Shown: positions 1 through 8,291, numbered from the stretch's first letter. The stretch is 29,375 bases of DNA from DATCIH01 sp036507955 (GCA_036507955.1 DATCIH010000059.1:1-29375); one strand, 5' to 3'. Numbers and translations are program-made. The notes: generated from the letters alone by a model not told the origin.

Positions 1-56
1 TTTAATGGCAACCACATAACTTATAACTTATTCCCGAGCTACAGCCAATTCATTTC

Positions 57-69
57 AGGGACACACCTC
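57..69 (+). repeat. Isolated copy of a 13-nt dispersed repeat end
   Basis: The 13-mer AGGGACACACCTC is identical to the left arm of the 100-bp palindrome at 11422-11521. No inverted partner is visible in the next 200 bases, so this would be a half or truncated copy. It lies upstream of the IS110 remnant. A chance match of 13 bases to the end of a palindrome within 30 kb is unlikely, but what it belongs to cannot be told from one arm. Confidence 0.5.
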
Positions 70-238
70 GTATAATATAGATGTACCCATTAATAGAGAA
101 TAGATACTCTCCACTAACAGATGTTATATCACTATCCCTGATTATTGTTCGTACATCTCAATATCCATTCTGGACACCCATATATCTTTTGGTTTGTCTA
201 TTCTTAATATATACCATTAACATCCAATAGGAAGTTAC

Positions 239-266
239 TTGATTAATGCTTATAACATTGTATAAT
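239..266 (+). promoter_or_regulatory. Promoter upstream of IS110 structured RNA
   Basis: TTGATT (239-244), a 16-bp spacer and TATAAT (261-266) form a good sigma-A-type promoter. The predicted start near 272-274 coincides with the beginning of the structured segment at 272-455 and lies about 220 bases before the recombinase start. That fits transcription of the non-coding RNA first and the recombinase second. In IS110 elements such a promoter can be formed at the circle junction. Here both boxes are present in the chromosomal copy. Confidence 0.5.
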
Positions 267-271
267 ATCTC

Positions 272-455
272 CTGAATAGAGGTTAGATGTTTCCCCCCTG
301 GGTGGGTTTCTATTAGAAGCCTCATACCCGCAAATTAGCTTGTCATTCCATCAGTGAGATTAGATGTTTAGCTGGTTGAGTTTCTTCCACTTGGAAGAAT
401 TACTCGTGTCACAAACGAGGTTGTCAGCTCACTGGTTGATGTGGATACTCTATTC
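272..455 (+). ncRNA. Candidate IS110 bridge RNA (relic)
   Basis: This non-coding segment lies directly upstream of the IS110 recombinase, where IS110-group elements encode their bridge RNA, and is about the right length (~180 nt). Pairings read from the sequence: AATAGA 275-280 with TCTATT 309-314; CAGTGAG 352-358 with CTCACTG 428-434; TTCTTCC 382-388 with GGAAGAA 393-399 (ACTT loop); CTCGT 403-407 with ACGAG 415-419. The 10-mer TTAGATGTTT occurs twice, at 283-292 inside the first stem and at 360-369 just inside the long-range stem. A repeated word in two loops is what paired target- and donor-binding loops might show. The identification rests on position, size and structure, and not on a covariance match. 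Confidence 0.5.
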
Positions 456-490
456 TATGTTTGGTCCCTAATGAAAGGAGATCGTTATTT

Positions 491-1253
491 ATGTCTAAAT
501 TTTTTAATCTACCTGTTATAGGTATTGATGTTTCTGCTGATTTCTCTATCGTTGCTATCTTAGCTCCTAATGGTGATATTTACAGAAAACCATTTAAAGT
601 TATTCATGATGCTCTTGGGTTTCACTATTTAATTGAACAAATTAAAAAAGCGGAAGAAGAGTACTCCATGAAATCACAACTTTTCATGGAATCAACCGGT
701 ATATACCACTTGACCCTTTTCCACTTTCTCAAATCCAGTAATTTAGAGGCTTATTCTTCTCCTAAAGCAGTGCTTGAAGCCCCAAAGGCGGATATTTTAG
801 TATTACTTAAGCAACATGCTCGTAGAGGAATAGATTGGTGTACTAACACCTATAATAAGCTAATTAAAGCCTTTAACGAGCAAATTGAAGCTTTAGTGTC
901 ATTAATAGCATCTCAAGCAGAAAGTAATGAAACTCCTAAAATCTTCAGAGATTATATGGCACTTCTAGTTGCAATGCCTGGAATTGGGTTTATTACTGCT
1001 GTGACTATACTACGCAATCGCTTTAGCTTCTGTAAGGAAAAGTAAAGCAGGTAAGCCTGTAAACAGCATTCTATACAAATATCGCAAAGAAAATCTTATT
1101 GGAAAGAAAAACAAGGTAGCTCTTGGCGCAATAATGCATAAAATTGTTAACTACATTTTCGCAGTACTCAGGGACAAACGTCCCTATGAAGAAAGAAACC
1201 CACAACTTCATGAACAAATGTTTCTTAACAATCCAAACAAGAAAACCGCTTAA
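491..1253 (+). pseudogene. IS110-family recombinase, internally deleted and frameshifted
   Basis: The start ATG at 491 follows an AAAGGAG site. The N-terminus (VIGIDVSAD) carries the first catalytic Asp of the DEDD/RuvC-like domain, and FMESTGIYH carries the Glu. After SSNLE the sequence jumps to AYSSPKAVLEAPK, so the segment holding the last two acidic residues is missing. The later VAMPGIGFITAVTIL motif belongs to the C-terminal Transposase_20 domain. Just after it, near 1014, the reading frame shifts by one and resumes as AIALASVRKSKAGKPVN, ending at the TAA of 1251-1253. The region with the catalytic Ser, which normally lies between these motifs, is absent. By family comparison from memory the full protein is about 400 residues; about 250 remain. 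The product should be inactive. Confidence 0.88.
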
Positions 1254-1584
1254 ATATTTTGAAAACCTTCAAATGGCAAGTTAATATTTTTTCAACTAAA
1301 TTATAATAATCTTTAATTGTAAATTTACCTTTTATTTCCACCATTCGTGTGTTTTAAAGGGTTATTTGTTGTGTAGTTTTTTGATCAAACATTTTTACAA
1401 CATTTTTAAATAAAGTTATTGACTTTTACTAGCTGGTCTTTTTGAATTTAGTGTATAATAAAGATTGTACTACTTTACCATTAATACTTCAATATATTAA
1501 AGTACATTACTATATCTTTCAATTAATATACATAATATCCAGAACTAGATAACAAGAATTATTAAATAAAAGGAGCTGAAGTAA
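1254..1584. other. AT-rich intergenic region, 331 bp
   Basis: No open reading frame of note was seen. The stretch after the IS remnant is AT-rich with T-runs and no clear U-tailed hairpin. TATAAT at 1454-1459 is a possible -10 box for the ThuA-like gene, about 125 bases upstream of its start. No convincing -35 lies 16-18 bases upstream (TTGACT near 1420 is too far), so the promoter is uncertain. Confidence 0.4.
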
Positions 1585-2223
1585 ATGTTTATAAAAAAAC
1601 GTGCACTATTACTAGGAGATTATGAAAATGCAAACTGGCATCCACTAAAGGAGGTGGATAAAGAGATTTCTGAAATATTAATGGATGAGATCTCAGTATT
1701 CCCAACAGAGGATTATGGGGACTTAAAGTTAGAGGATTTTATGAAATATGATATGGTTATTTTATATGTGGATCAGTGGGAGAAAAAAGCAAATAAAGAG
1801 CTTATAAGCGCTTTATTGTCTTTTGCATGTCAAGGTGGAGCTATTTTAGCTTTACATAATGGTATTATCCTTCCAAATAGCTATGAACTTTCTCAAATGC
1901 TTGGAGCAAAATTCACTGGACATCCAGAGCATAGACTACTTAAATATACTGTGACGGCACCAGAACATATTATTATGGAGGGTATAGAAAAGTTTGAAAT
2001 GGATGAAGAACCATATCAATTTGCCTTCGATCCCTTCACAGAAAAGGTTATGCTACTAGAGTTTACATCCGAAGAAAAACAATGGCCTGGAGCTTGGGCA
2101 CTGGAATACGGAAAGGGTAGAATTGTGTATCTATCCCCTGGACATAATGCGGCTTCTTTTAAGAATGAAATGTATAGAAAATTGGTGCTTAGAAGTAGTA
2201 AATGGTCAATGGGGTTAATTTAA
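1585..2223 (+). CDS. ThuA-like domain protein
   Basis: The protein has 212 residues and resembles the ThuA (trehalose-utilisation) family, a glutamine-amidotransferase-like flavodoxin fold. Visible signatures are a hydrophobic strand (DMVILYVDQW), the glycine turn GGAILALHNGI near the middle, then LGAKFTGHP, an EGIEKF segment with DEEPY, and a C-terminal GKGRIVYLSPGH motif. All are in the usual order and the length is normal. The start ATG follows AAAGGAGCTGAAG. It is the first gene of a probable three-gene unit with two SDR reductases, the next starting 15 bases after its stop. ThuA-like proteins often sit with sugar oxidoreductases, and their reaction is mostly unknown. A role in carbohydrate or polyol metabolism is inference from this context. 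Confidence 0.8.
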   Translation: MFIKKRALLLGDYENANWHPLKEVDKEISEILMDEISVFPTEDYGDLKLEDFMKYDMVILYVDQWEKKANKELISALLSFACQGGAILALHNGIILPNSYELSQMLGAKFTGHPEHRLLKYTVTAPEHIIMEGIEKFEMDEEPYQFAFDPFTEKVMLLEFTSEEKQWPGAWALEYGKGRIVYLSPGHNAASFKNEMYRKLVLRSSKWSMGLI

Positions 2224-2238
2224 TAATCTGGAGGTAAA

Positions 2239-2949
2239 ATGGAGAAGATTTGTGTAATTTCTGGGGCAGATAGAGGCTTAGGATTTGGGCTATGTCAAGA
2301 ACTATTAGAAAAGGGTTGGAAGGTTTTTGCAGGTCAGTATATAGCTAATTGGAAGGAATTATCTGAACTTAAAGAGAAGCATGAAGAAAAGCTATTTATT
2401 ATTCCTATGGATGTTTCTTTTGTTGAATCTGTCCAAAAAGCTTTTAGGATGGTTAAGGAACAGGTAGATCATGTAGATATGATAATAAGTAATGCAGGTA
2501 TTTTTAGTGGAAAGGGAGATTTAAGGGGAGAAATTGATTATAAGGGAGCGGAGGCTGCTTATAATATAAATGCTATAGGACCTATAAGGCTTGTGGAGTC
2601 ATTTTTACCCTTAATGAAATCGGGACTGAAGAGACTTTGCTTTGTATCCTCTGAGGTGGGAAGTATTTCAATGGCATATAGGGATAGGGACTTTGGTTAT
2701 AGTATATCTAAAACCGGATTAAATATGGCAATTAAGATTATGTTTAACGACTTGCATCCACATGGATACACTTTTAGAAGCTATCATCCGGGTTGGGTAC
2801 GTACCTATATGAGTGGCAGTAAAAATAATAATGGAGATTTAGAACCTATAGAATCAGCTATTCCAGCTATTAAGCTATTTACTGAGGATAGAGAAGATGA
2901 GGAGCGACTCGTTATGATAGACTATCTTTCAGGGGAATGGCCTTATTAG
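2239..2949 (+). CDS. Short-chain dehydrogenase/reductase (SDR), paralogue 1
   Basis: This is a 236-residue classical SDR. The cofactor loop is SGADRGLG (residues 8-15, GxxxGxG intact). SNAG, equivalent to NNAG, lies near residue 85, and the catalytic set includes CFVSSE and Y154-S-I-S-K158. It should catalyse NAD(P)-dependent oxidation or reduction of a hydroxyl/carbonyl group; the substrate is not predictable. A GGAGG site precedes the ATG. It sits 15 bases after the ThuA-like gene and 26 bases before a close paralogue sharing the words DRGLGF, KGWKV, AGQY, LCFVSSE and YHPGWVR, so the pair arose by tandem duplication. No membrane segment is present, so it should be cytoplasmic. Confidence 0.85.
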   Translation: MEKICVISGADRGLGFGLCQELLEKGWKVFAGQYIANWKELSELKEKHEEKLFIIPMDVSFVESVQKAFRMVKEQVDHVDMIISNAGIFSGKGDLRGEIDYKGAEAAYNINAIGPIRLVESFLPLMKSGLKRLCFVSSEVGSISMAYRDRDFGYSISKTGLNMAIKIMFNDLHPHGYTFRSYHPGWVRTYMSGSKNNNGDLEPIESAIPAIKLFTEDREDEERLVMIDYLSGEWPY

Positions 2950-2975
2950 ATAATATTTAACGTAGGGGGTATAGC

Positions 2976-3722
2976 ATGAGTAAAATAGCATTTATTACAG
3001 GACCAGATAGAGGGTTGGGCTTTGCTATGACTGAAAGGTTATTAGATAAGGGGTGGAAGGTATATGCTGGTCAGTATATGCCCCAGTGGACAGAGCTTTC
3101 TGATCTTTGTAAAAAATATGAAGGAAATCTTATATTGATACCTTTAGATGTATCTAAAGAAGAATCTGTGAAAAAAGCATCTGAGATGGTAAGCGAAACT
3201 ACGGACATAGTAGATTTGATAATTAACAATGCTGGGATAATATCTAAAACCTACAATAAGAAGATAAGTATGGGACTAGATTATTCGGAAATGGAAAGAG
3301 TTTTTAATGTAAATACACTGGGACCTTTAAGAGTAGTGGAGGCGTTTTTGCCTCTTACAGATAAAAGTGCTATGAAAAGATTATGTTTTGTGTCCTCAGA
3401 GTCAGGAAGTATTAATAACAGCAATCGTCAGGATAACTATGGCTACTGCATGTCAAAGGCAGCACTAAATATGAATGTTATGATGATGTTTAACAGATTA
3501 AGACCAGAGGGGTATACCTTTAGATTGTACCACCCAGGTTGGGTTAGAGGCTATATGTTTGGTAAAAAGTCAGAAGAAGGTAATCTAGAACCTAGTGAAG
3601 CAGCTATACCTGCAATAACATATTTCTTAAGAGATCGGTGCAGGGACCCTCATGATAGTAAACGTACTGATGAGGATAGATTAGTGCTACGGGATTGGCT
3701 AGGTAGAGAGTTGTCTTGGTAG
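2976..3722 (+). CDS. Short-chain dehydrogenase/reductase (SDR), paralogue 2
   Basis: This 248-residue SDR is a tandem paralogue of the preceding gene. The cofactor motif is TGPDRGLG, followed by NNAG, the catalytic Ser in CFVSSESGS, and Y157-C-M-S-K161. All catalytic motifs are intact. Relative to paralogue 1 it has a short insertion near residues 85-95 and a longer charged C-terminal segment (DPHDSKRTDEDR), so the two have diverged and may differ in substrate or form a mixed oligomer. The start ATG follows GTAGGGGG. The gene ends 9 bases before a strong terminator, marking the end of the ThuA-SDR-SDR unit. The substrate is unknown. Confidence 0.85.
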   Translation: MSKIAFITGPDRGLGFAMTERLLDKGWKVYAGQYMPQWTELSDLCKKYEGNLILIPLDVSKEESVKKASEMVSETTDIVDLIINNAGIISKTYNKKISMGLDYSEMERVFNVNTLGPLRVVEAFLPLTDKSAMKRLCFVSSESGSINNSNRQDNYGYCMSKAALNMNVMMMFNRLRPEGYTFRLYHPGWVRGYMFGKKSEEGNLEPSEAAIPAITYFLRDRCRDPHDSKRTDEDRLVLRDWLGRELSW

Positions 3723-3731
3723 AAAAATAAG

Positions 3732-3764
3732 ATAAGGCAAGATTAGATCTTGCCTTATTTTATT
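3732..3764 (+). terminator. Rho-independent terminator after the SDR pair
   Basis: A perfect 12-bp stem, ATAAGGCAAGAT (3732-3743) with ATCTTGCCTTAT (3747-3758), has a 3-base loop and is followed by TTTATT. It starts 9 bases after the SDR stop and ends the three-gene unit. Confidence 0.85.
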
Positions 3765-3812
3765 GAGATCCAAACATGGAATTCATCATACATATAGCAT
3801 TTTTGGCTTTTG

Positions 3813-3841
3813 TTGAATATAATAATTAGTGGTAATATAAT
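3813..3841 (+). promoter_or_regulatory. Promoter of the ydcF-CYTH unit
   Basis: TTGAAT (3813-3818), an exact 17-bp spacer and TATAAT (3836-3841) lie 24 bases upstream of the ydcF start and downstream of the preceding terminator. This fits a new transcription unit. Confidence 0.6.
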
Positions 3842-3865
3842 TAACTATAAAAAGAGGGGATACTC

Positions 3866-4654
3866 ATGGATAAGGAATTGAATCTATCCTATAATAATGT
3901 ATATGATATAAATGTTATATCCAATTTTTTAGCTAGGAGAGATTTAACTTTCTTAAGCAAAAAAGAACTTATTGAAAAGTACGAGATAAATAAAGCAGAT
4001 CTCATAATAGTACTTGGTAGCAGCATTTTAGAAACCTTAGAGATAGGTGGTACTGCCTTTAAAAATGACCTCGCTACAGAAATTATGATTGTAGGCGGGA
4101 TAGGTCATTCTACAGAACTTTTAAGGAAGAAAATTGCGGAACATCCTATTTATTGGGATATTAATATAAAGGATAGAACTGAGGCAGATATACTCAAAGA
4201 CATATTGATAAAGCATTTTGCCCTGAGAGAAGAGGACATATTGATAGAGAACACCTCAACAAATTGCGGATCAAATGCAATAGAAGCATTAAAGCTTCTG
4301 AAAACTAAGGGGAGTTCTCCTAGATCCATTATTTTGATTCAAGATCCTACTATGCAGCTTAGAACCTACGCATCTTTTCTTAAGGCATGGGAAGCAGAAA
4401 AATCTACTTTGTTTATTAATTTTTCGCCAATATTACCGGAAATAGAACTTATTCATGGAAGGTTAATTCACAATTTGTCCTGGACGCTTCAAAGATTTCT
4501 ATCTCTAATCATGGGAGAAATTCCTAGACTAAGAGATGATGATAAAGGCTATGGGCCAAAAGGGAAAAGTTATATTGTACACGTGGATATACCTATAGAA
4601 GTAGAATTGGCCTACGGGAGATTAAATTCCTATTTAAATGAATTTATTAGATAA
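3866..4654 (+). CDS. ydcF: YdcF family protein (DUF218)
   Basis: This 262-residue protein matches the Escherichia coli YdcF type of the DUF218/ElyC/SanA superfamily. Diagnostic segments, in order, are LIIVLGSS, IMIVGGIGHST, RTEADILKDI, IENTSTNCGSNA, IQDPTMQLRT, and near the C-terminus GEIPRLRDDDKGYGPKG and YIVHVDIP. These last motifs are specific to YdcF proper and are not in the membrane-bound SanA/ElyC branch. There is no signal peptide or membrane segment, so it should be cytoplasmic. The E. coli protein has been reported to bind S-adenosylmethionine, but its physiological role is unknown. AGAGGGG precedes the ATG. The next gene follows after 24 bases and is probably co-transcribed. Confidence 0.88.
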   Translation: MDKELNLSYNNVYDINVISNFLARRDLTFLSKKELIEKYEINKADLIIVLGSSILETLEIGGTAFKNDLATEIMIVGGIGHSTELLRKKIAEHPIYWDINIKDRTEADILKDILIKHFALREEDILIENTSTNCGSNAIEALKLLKTKGSSPRSIILIQDPTMQLRTYASFLKAWEAEKSTLFINFSPILPEIELIHGRLIHNLSWTLQRFLSLIMGEIPRLRDDDKGYGPKGKSYIVHVDIPIEVELAYGRLNSYLNEFIR

Positions 4655-4678
4655 TTGAAGTGAGAGAGAGGCAACGGA

Positions 4679-5311
4679 ATGGATAATGATAATGAGTCTA
4701 TATATGAAGTAGAAACAAGGGTTTTTTTCGAAAGTAAAGAGGAAGCCTATTCGGTAGTGCCATTTTTAAAGAAGTGTCTGACAACTGAAATAAAATGGGA
4801 AACTACGATGTATGGTTTAGATATATTTTATTTAGGGAGCCTTCTAAGAGTATCTGATTCAATTATCGGTAAAATAAAAAGGATATATCTAGGATACAAA
4901 GAAGTAGATATTGGGAAAATATACAATGTTAGAAAAGAGATAGATGAGGAGATAACAGAAGGAATAGCAAATAGTAGAATATTAGAGATATTATGTGGAA
5001 AAAAAGAAGGAATAAATCCTGCTTTAATAAAAGCAGCTCTTGAGGAGTTTGGACATAAAAAATTTATGTCTTTTTCTGGAACAAACTTAGTTGGTAATAA
5101 TTCTGAGCTAGATATAGCCTTAAAGTTAATGTCTTGTCCAACATTAAGATATCCACTCATTCTTGAGATAGAGAAAACAGCCTCATGTATCGAGGAGGCT
5201 ATTCAAAAGGAAGTAGAGCTTAGTAAACTTATTACATCCCTTTCACTTGAAACCAGGGTTTTAATTAAAGAACCACCTACACTTTTGTTTGACACATTAT
5301 ATGAAGATTAG
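4679..5311 (+). CDS. Probable CYTH-domain (triphosphate tunnel) protein
   Basis: This 210-residue protein is diverged but shows the ordered landmarks of the CYTH/triphosphate-tunnel fold. An E10-V-E12-T-R14 version of the ExExK N-terminal strand is present, then LLRVSD (RxR-like), KIKRIYLGYKE (lysine strand), VRKEIDEEI (RxE strand) and LILEIEKT near residue 165 (the C-terminal EIE strand). Family members include class IV adenylate cyclases, thiamine triphosphatases and inorganic triphosphatases, so action on a triphosphate with a divalent metal is likely but the substrate is not predictable. The last Lys of the ExExK motif is Arg here. It follows ydcF by 24 bases. The assignment comes from motif reading and is moderately sure. 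Confidence 0.55.
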   Translation: MDNDNESIYEVETRVFFESKEEAYSVVPFLKKCLTTEIKWETTMYGLDIFYLGSLLRVSDSIIGKIKRIYLGYKEVDIGKIYNVRKEIDEEITEGIANSRILEILCGKKEGINPALIKAALEEFGHKKFMSFSGTNLVGNNSELDIALKLMSCPTLRYPLILEIEKTASCIEEAIQKEVELSKLITSLSLETRVLIKEPPTLLFDTLYED

Positions 5312-5392
5312 TAAAAGTCTGTATTTATATAAAAAGTAATATGATATAATATATGTAAGTTATTATTTGTTTAATATAAGGAGAAAAAATAA

Positions 5393-6337
5393 TTGATAAA
5401 AAAGATTAGTATATTTTTATTAATTGCTATAGCTTTATCTGGATGTTCATCTGCTTCAAAGGGCTCCATTGTATCAAAAGGGGTTGTAAAAAGAAATATC
5501 TTAAGTAAGCCTATATATAGGCCAAGCTCTATACTTGAAGATAGAGGTAGCAATAATTTGCTAAATGTTTCAAGTAAGGAAGTATCACCTGAGGAGGAAA
5601 TAAAATCTAAGGAACATAGTCCTATCCTTACAGTTGATCCCTTGAGTATTTCTTCCACTAGAAAAGGTTGGTCTTGGCTTTATTCACCAAAGAGCGAAGC
5701 CGCTCTTTTAAGCAAGTATCAAGGTTTCGCTTTTGGAGATATATCTAAAAAAGATATTTATCTAACCTTTGATGAAGGTTATGAGAATGGTTATACTCCG
5801 AGTATTTTAGATACTTTAAAAGCAAATGGTGTTAAGGCTGCTTTTTTTGTAACCACTCCCTTTGCCACAGATTCCTTTAATGGATTGAAAAACAGTGAAT
5901 TGATAAAAAGGATGATTGGGGAGGGACATATTGTGTCAAACCATTCCGTGAGCCATAAATCTATGTCCAGTTTTCTTAAAGAAAATGACTTTGATTATGA
6001 GCTAAATGAAAATCAAAGGATAGTGAATCAGATACCAGGAGTTAAAATGTCTAAATTTTTCAGACCACCCATGGGAGATTTCAGTGAATTATCCTTATAC
6101 TATACTCAAAGACTTGGGTATAAATCAATTTTCTTTGCTTTGGCTTATTTGGATTACGATATAAATAATCAGCCAAATCCTGAGGTGGCAAAAGCTAATC
6201 TACTTAAAAATTCTAGGCCAGGAATGATTTGTCTACTTCATGCGGTTTCTAAGACAAATGCTGAAATACTAGATAGCCTTATTAAGGCTTGGAAAGCTGA
6301 AGGATATGAATTTAAGAGCTTGGATGAATTGCCTTAA
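5393..6337 (+). CDS. pdaA: PdaA-like polysaccharide deacetylase, lipoprotein
   Basis: The protein has 314 residues. The N-terminus is a lipoprotein signal with lipobox ALSGC (lipidated Cys18), so it should be anchored on the outer face of the membrane. A polar linker of about 75 residues precedes the NodB-type deacetylase domain. Catalytic landmarks are TFDEGYENGY (D127), the metal site H184-S-V-S-H188, RPPMGDFSE, and the C-terminal CLLHAVS histidine. The words YENGYTP, FRPPMG, LDYDINNQ and LLHAVS match Bacillus PdaA, which deacetylates N-acetylmuramic acid on the way to muramic delta-lactam in spore cortex. A sporulation role is inferred from that match. The start is TTG, 10 bases after AAGGAG. 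A TATAAT at 5345-5350 may be its -10 box. Confidence 0.85.
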   Translation: MIKKISIFLLIAIALSGCSSASKGSIVSKGVVKRNILSKPIYRPSSILEDRGSNNLLNVSSKEVSPEEEIKSKEHSPILTVDPLSISSTRKGWSWLYSPKSEAALLSKYQGFAFGDISKKDIYLTFDEGYENGYTPSILDTLKANGVKAAFFVTTPFATDSFNGLKNSELIKRMIGEGHIVSNHSVSHKSMSSFLKENDFDYELNENQRIVNQIPGVKMSKFFRPPMGDFSELSLYYTQRLGYKSIFFALAYLDYDINNQPNPEVAKANLLKNSRPGMICLLHAVSKTNAEILDSLIKAWKAEGYEFKSLDELP

Positions 6338-6364
6338 ATTGTATTTGAAAGGATGATAAAAATT

Positions 6365-7090
6365 ATGAAATTTGAAGAAATAAGCAAAATAAATTTGAAA
6401 GCTTTAAAAGACAATTCTTATCCTGGGAGGGGTATAATACTGGGGTTGACTCCAGATGGAGAAAACTATGTTCAGATTTATTGGATTATGGGGCGAAGTG
6501 AAAATAGCAGAAACAGAGTGTTTTTAGAGGATGAGGGATATGTTCGAAACAGAGCTTATGATGAAAGTAAAGTAATAGATCCTTCCCTGATTATATATTA
6601 TCCAGTTAAATATTTGGATAATTATCATATTGTGACTAATGGAGATCAAACAGATACAATATACGATTATTTAAAGGAAGGTAATAGCTTTGAGGAAGCA
6701 ATAGAGACAAGAACTTTTGAGCCAGATGGTCCTAACTTTACTCCTAGAATTTCAGGGATTGTAGAATTAGATAAGAAAATAGCCTATAAATTAGCTATCA
6801 ATAAAAGCATAAACAATGACGGAAATTATAAAGAGGTTAATTTCTTTAATTATGAAAAGGGAGTACCTGGTTATGGACATTTCCTATCCACGTATATGGG
6901 AGATGGTAATCCACTTCCCTCATTTGAAGGAGAGCCAAAACTTGTAAATATTTATAATACCATTGAAGAAAACTTGAAATTTTATTGGGGAAGCCTAAAT
7001 GAGGATAATAGAATTTCAATACTCGTAAAATACATAAATATGCAAAATAAAAAGACTGAGTTAAAAATTATAAATAAATATGAAGCATGA
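6365..7090 (+). CDS. IMP cyclohydrolase-like protein (PF07826)
   Basis: About 241 residues. The N-terminal YPGRGIILGLTPDG and the following YWIMGRSENSRNRVF are the hallmarks of the archaeal-type IMP cyclohydrolase (PurO) fold, with VNFFNYEKGVPGYGHFLSTYMGDG in the second half. Archaeal PurO closes the purine ring to make IMP; bacterial homologues are annotated by similarity and their substrate is not established. Two starts are possible. The ATG at 6353 touches the AAAGG site, whereas the ATG at 6365 has a 12-base gap and was preferred. It begins shortly after pdaA and ends 25 bases before an MFS permease, so these may be co-transcribed. No purine genes are nearby, which argues for a side role. 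Confidence 0.75.
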   Translation: MKFEEISKINLKALKDNSYPGRGIILGLTPDGENYVQIYWIMGRSENSRNRVFLEDEGYVRNRAYDESKVIDPSLIIYYPVKYLDNYHIVTNGDQTDTIYDYLKEGNSFEEAIETRTFEPDGPNFTPRISGIVELDKKIAYKLAINKSINNDGNYKEVNFFNYEKGVPGYGHFLSTYMGDGNPLPSFEGEPKLVNIYNTIEENLKFYWGSLNEDNRISILVKYINMQNKKTELKIINKYEA

Positions 7091-7115
7091 TAAAAATTAA
7101 TTTTACAGGAGCAGG

Positions 7116-8291
7116 ATGGTTGTGAAAAATAAAATAGGGTTTTCCATAGGATCATTACTTAGTGTCTTCACCTTCGCTATGGGTATAACTATTGTATCTA
7201 CCCTTCTTATACCAATATGTAAGAATTTTAATTATTCTATAGACAAGGCAGGGATTTTATTTACTGCAAATTTTTTTGGGTTCATTATATTCAATGTGAT
7301 TTTTTCTATCTATTCATCAAAACTTAATAAAAAGGGTATACTTATAGTCTGTACCTTGCTTTATTCTATATTTACTTTATTATTTACAACAGCCCCCTCC
7401 TTTAATATCCTGCTCATATATATGATTATGATGGGTGGAGTAGGGGGAGTAATGGAGACCTTAGGGAGCACCTTAGTTGTGGAGATAAACCAGGAAAGGG
7501 AAGGCTTTTTCTTAAATTTTACTCAAATATTTTTTGGAATAGGAGCATTAATTGGACCTGTAACCGCTGGATATCTGGAGGGGCAAGGCTATAACTGGAG
7601 GATAATGTTTATAGTTACAGCAGTATTTGGAGTTATCAGCTGTATATTATTGGGTTTATTTAAGATGGAGGGCTTAAAGAAACAGGAAGAGGTAAAGGCT
7701 AAGGATCTGAGAAAGGTATTTAAAATTAGAGAGTTTAATATTATGATAGTAGCTATTGTTTTATACAGCGGGGCAGAAGTCGGAGTTTGGGGATGGATAT
7801 CAACCCTGCTTAAACAACAATTTCATGCCACACCTTTTAAATCTGGACTCTCAGTAGCCATATTCTGGGGATTTATGATAATAGGTAGAATATTTACGGC
7901 TAAGCTTACAGACAAACTTGACATGCGAAAGGTGATACTATTACTTAGTATAGCAGGAACATTCTTTACATTTTTATTAGCTCTCTCAAAAACAGAAATG
8001 AGTGTTTGGATATTATTGGCTTTAGTTGGGTTATCTTATTCAGGAATATGGCCAACCATTGTTGCATATGGGGGAAAAACAGCGGGTAGATTTTCTTCAT
8101 CTGCTTATTTCTTATTAATTGCTGCAGGGGGCTTAGGGGGCATGGTATTTCCATATACCCTTGGGATCTTAGGTAAGGCTGCGTCAATATCTATCACTAT
8201 CGGAATCATTGCTTTTCTAATGCTAATAATAGTAGGTTTATCAGCATTCTCAATAAAGGATAATATAAATAGGAAAAAGGGAGTGATATAA
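7116..8291 (+). CDS. MFS permease
   Basis: A 391-residue integral membrane protein with about 12 hydrophobic helices in two halves, separated by a charged cytoplasmic loop near residues 185-200 (KMEGLKKQEEVKAKDLRK). The first half contains the helix 4-5 segment GGVGGVMETLGSTLV and the G-rich FFGIGALIGPVTAGYL; the second has TAKLTDKLDMRK, typical of the loop between helices 8 and 9. It resembles the drug/sugar-type major facilitator branch, and the substrate cannot be read. AGGAG is 4 bases before ATG 7116 and 10 bases before GTG 7122, so translation may start at the latter. It follows the IMP-cyclohydrolase-like gene by 25 bases. Confidence 0.85.
   Translation: MVVKNKIGFSIGSLLSVFTFAMGITIVSTLLIPICKNFNYSIDKAGILFTANFFGFIIFNVIFSIYSSKLNKKGILIVCTLLYSIFTLLFTTAPSFNILLIYMIMMGGVGGVMETLGSTLVVEINQEREGFFLNFTQIFFGIGALIGPVTAGYLEGQGYNWRIMFIVTAVFGVISCILLGLFKMEGLKKQEEVKAKDLRKVFKIREFNIMIVAIVLYSGAEVGVWGWISTLLKQQFHATPFKSGLSVAIFWGFMIIGRIFTAKLTDKLDMRKVILLLSIAGTFFTFLLALSKTEMSVWILLALVGLSYSGIWPTIVAYGGKTAGRFSSSAYFLLIAAGGLGGMVFPYTLGILGKAASISITIGIIAFLMLIIVGLSAFSIKDNINRKKGVI

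Larger units (their letters stand above)
239..1260 (+). mobile_element. IS110-family insertion sequence remnant
   Basis: The unit consists of a promoter, structured non-coding RNA and a deleted recombinase. IS110 elements have no long terminal inverted repeats and make little or no target duplication, so the ends cannot be fixed from the sequence and the limits given are approximate. The internal deletions make it non-autonomous. A complete relative elsewhere in the genome could in principle act on it. Confidence 0.7.
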
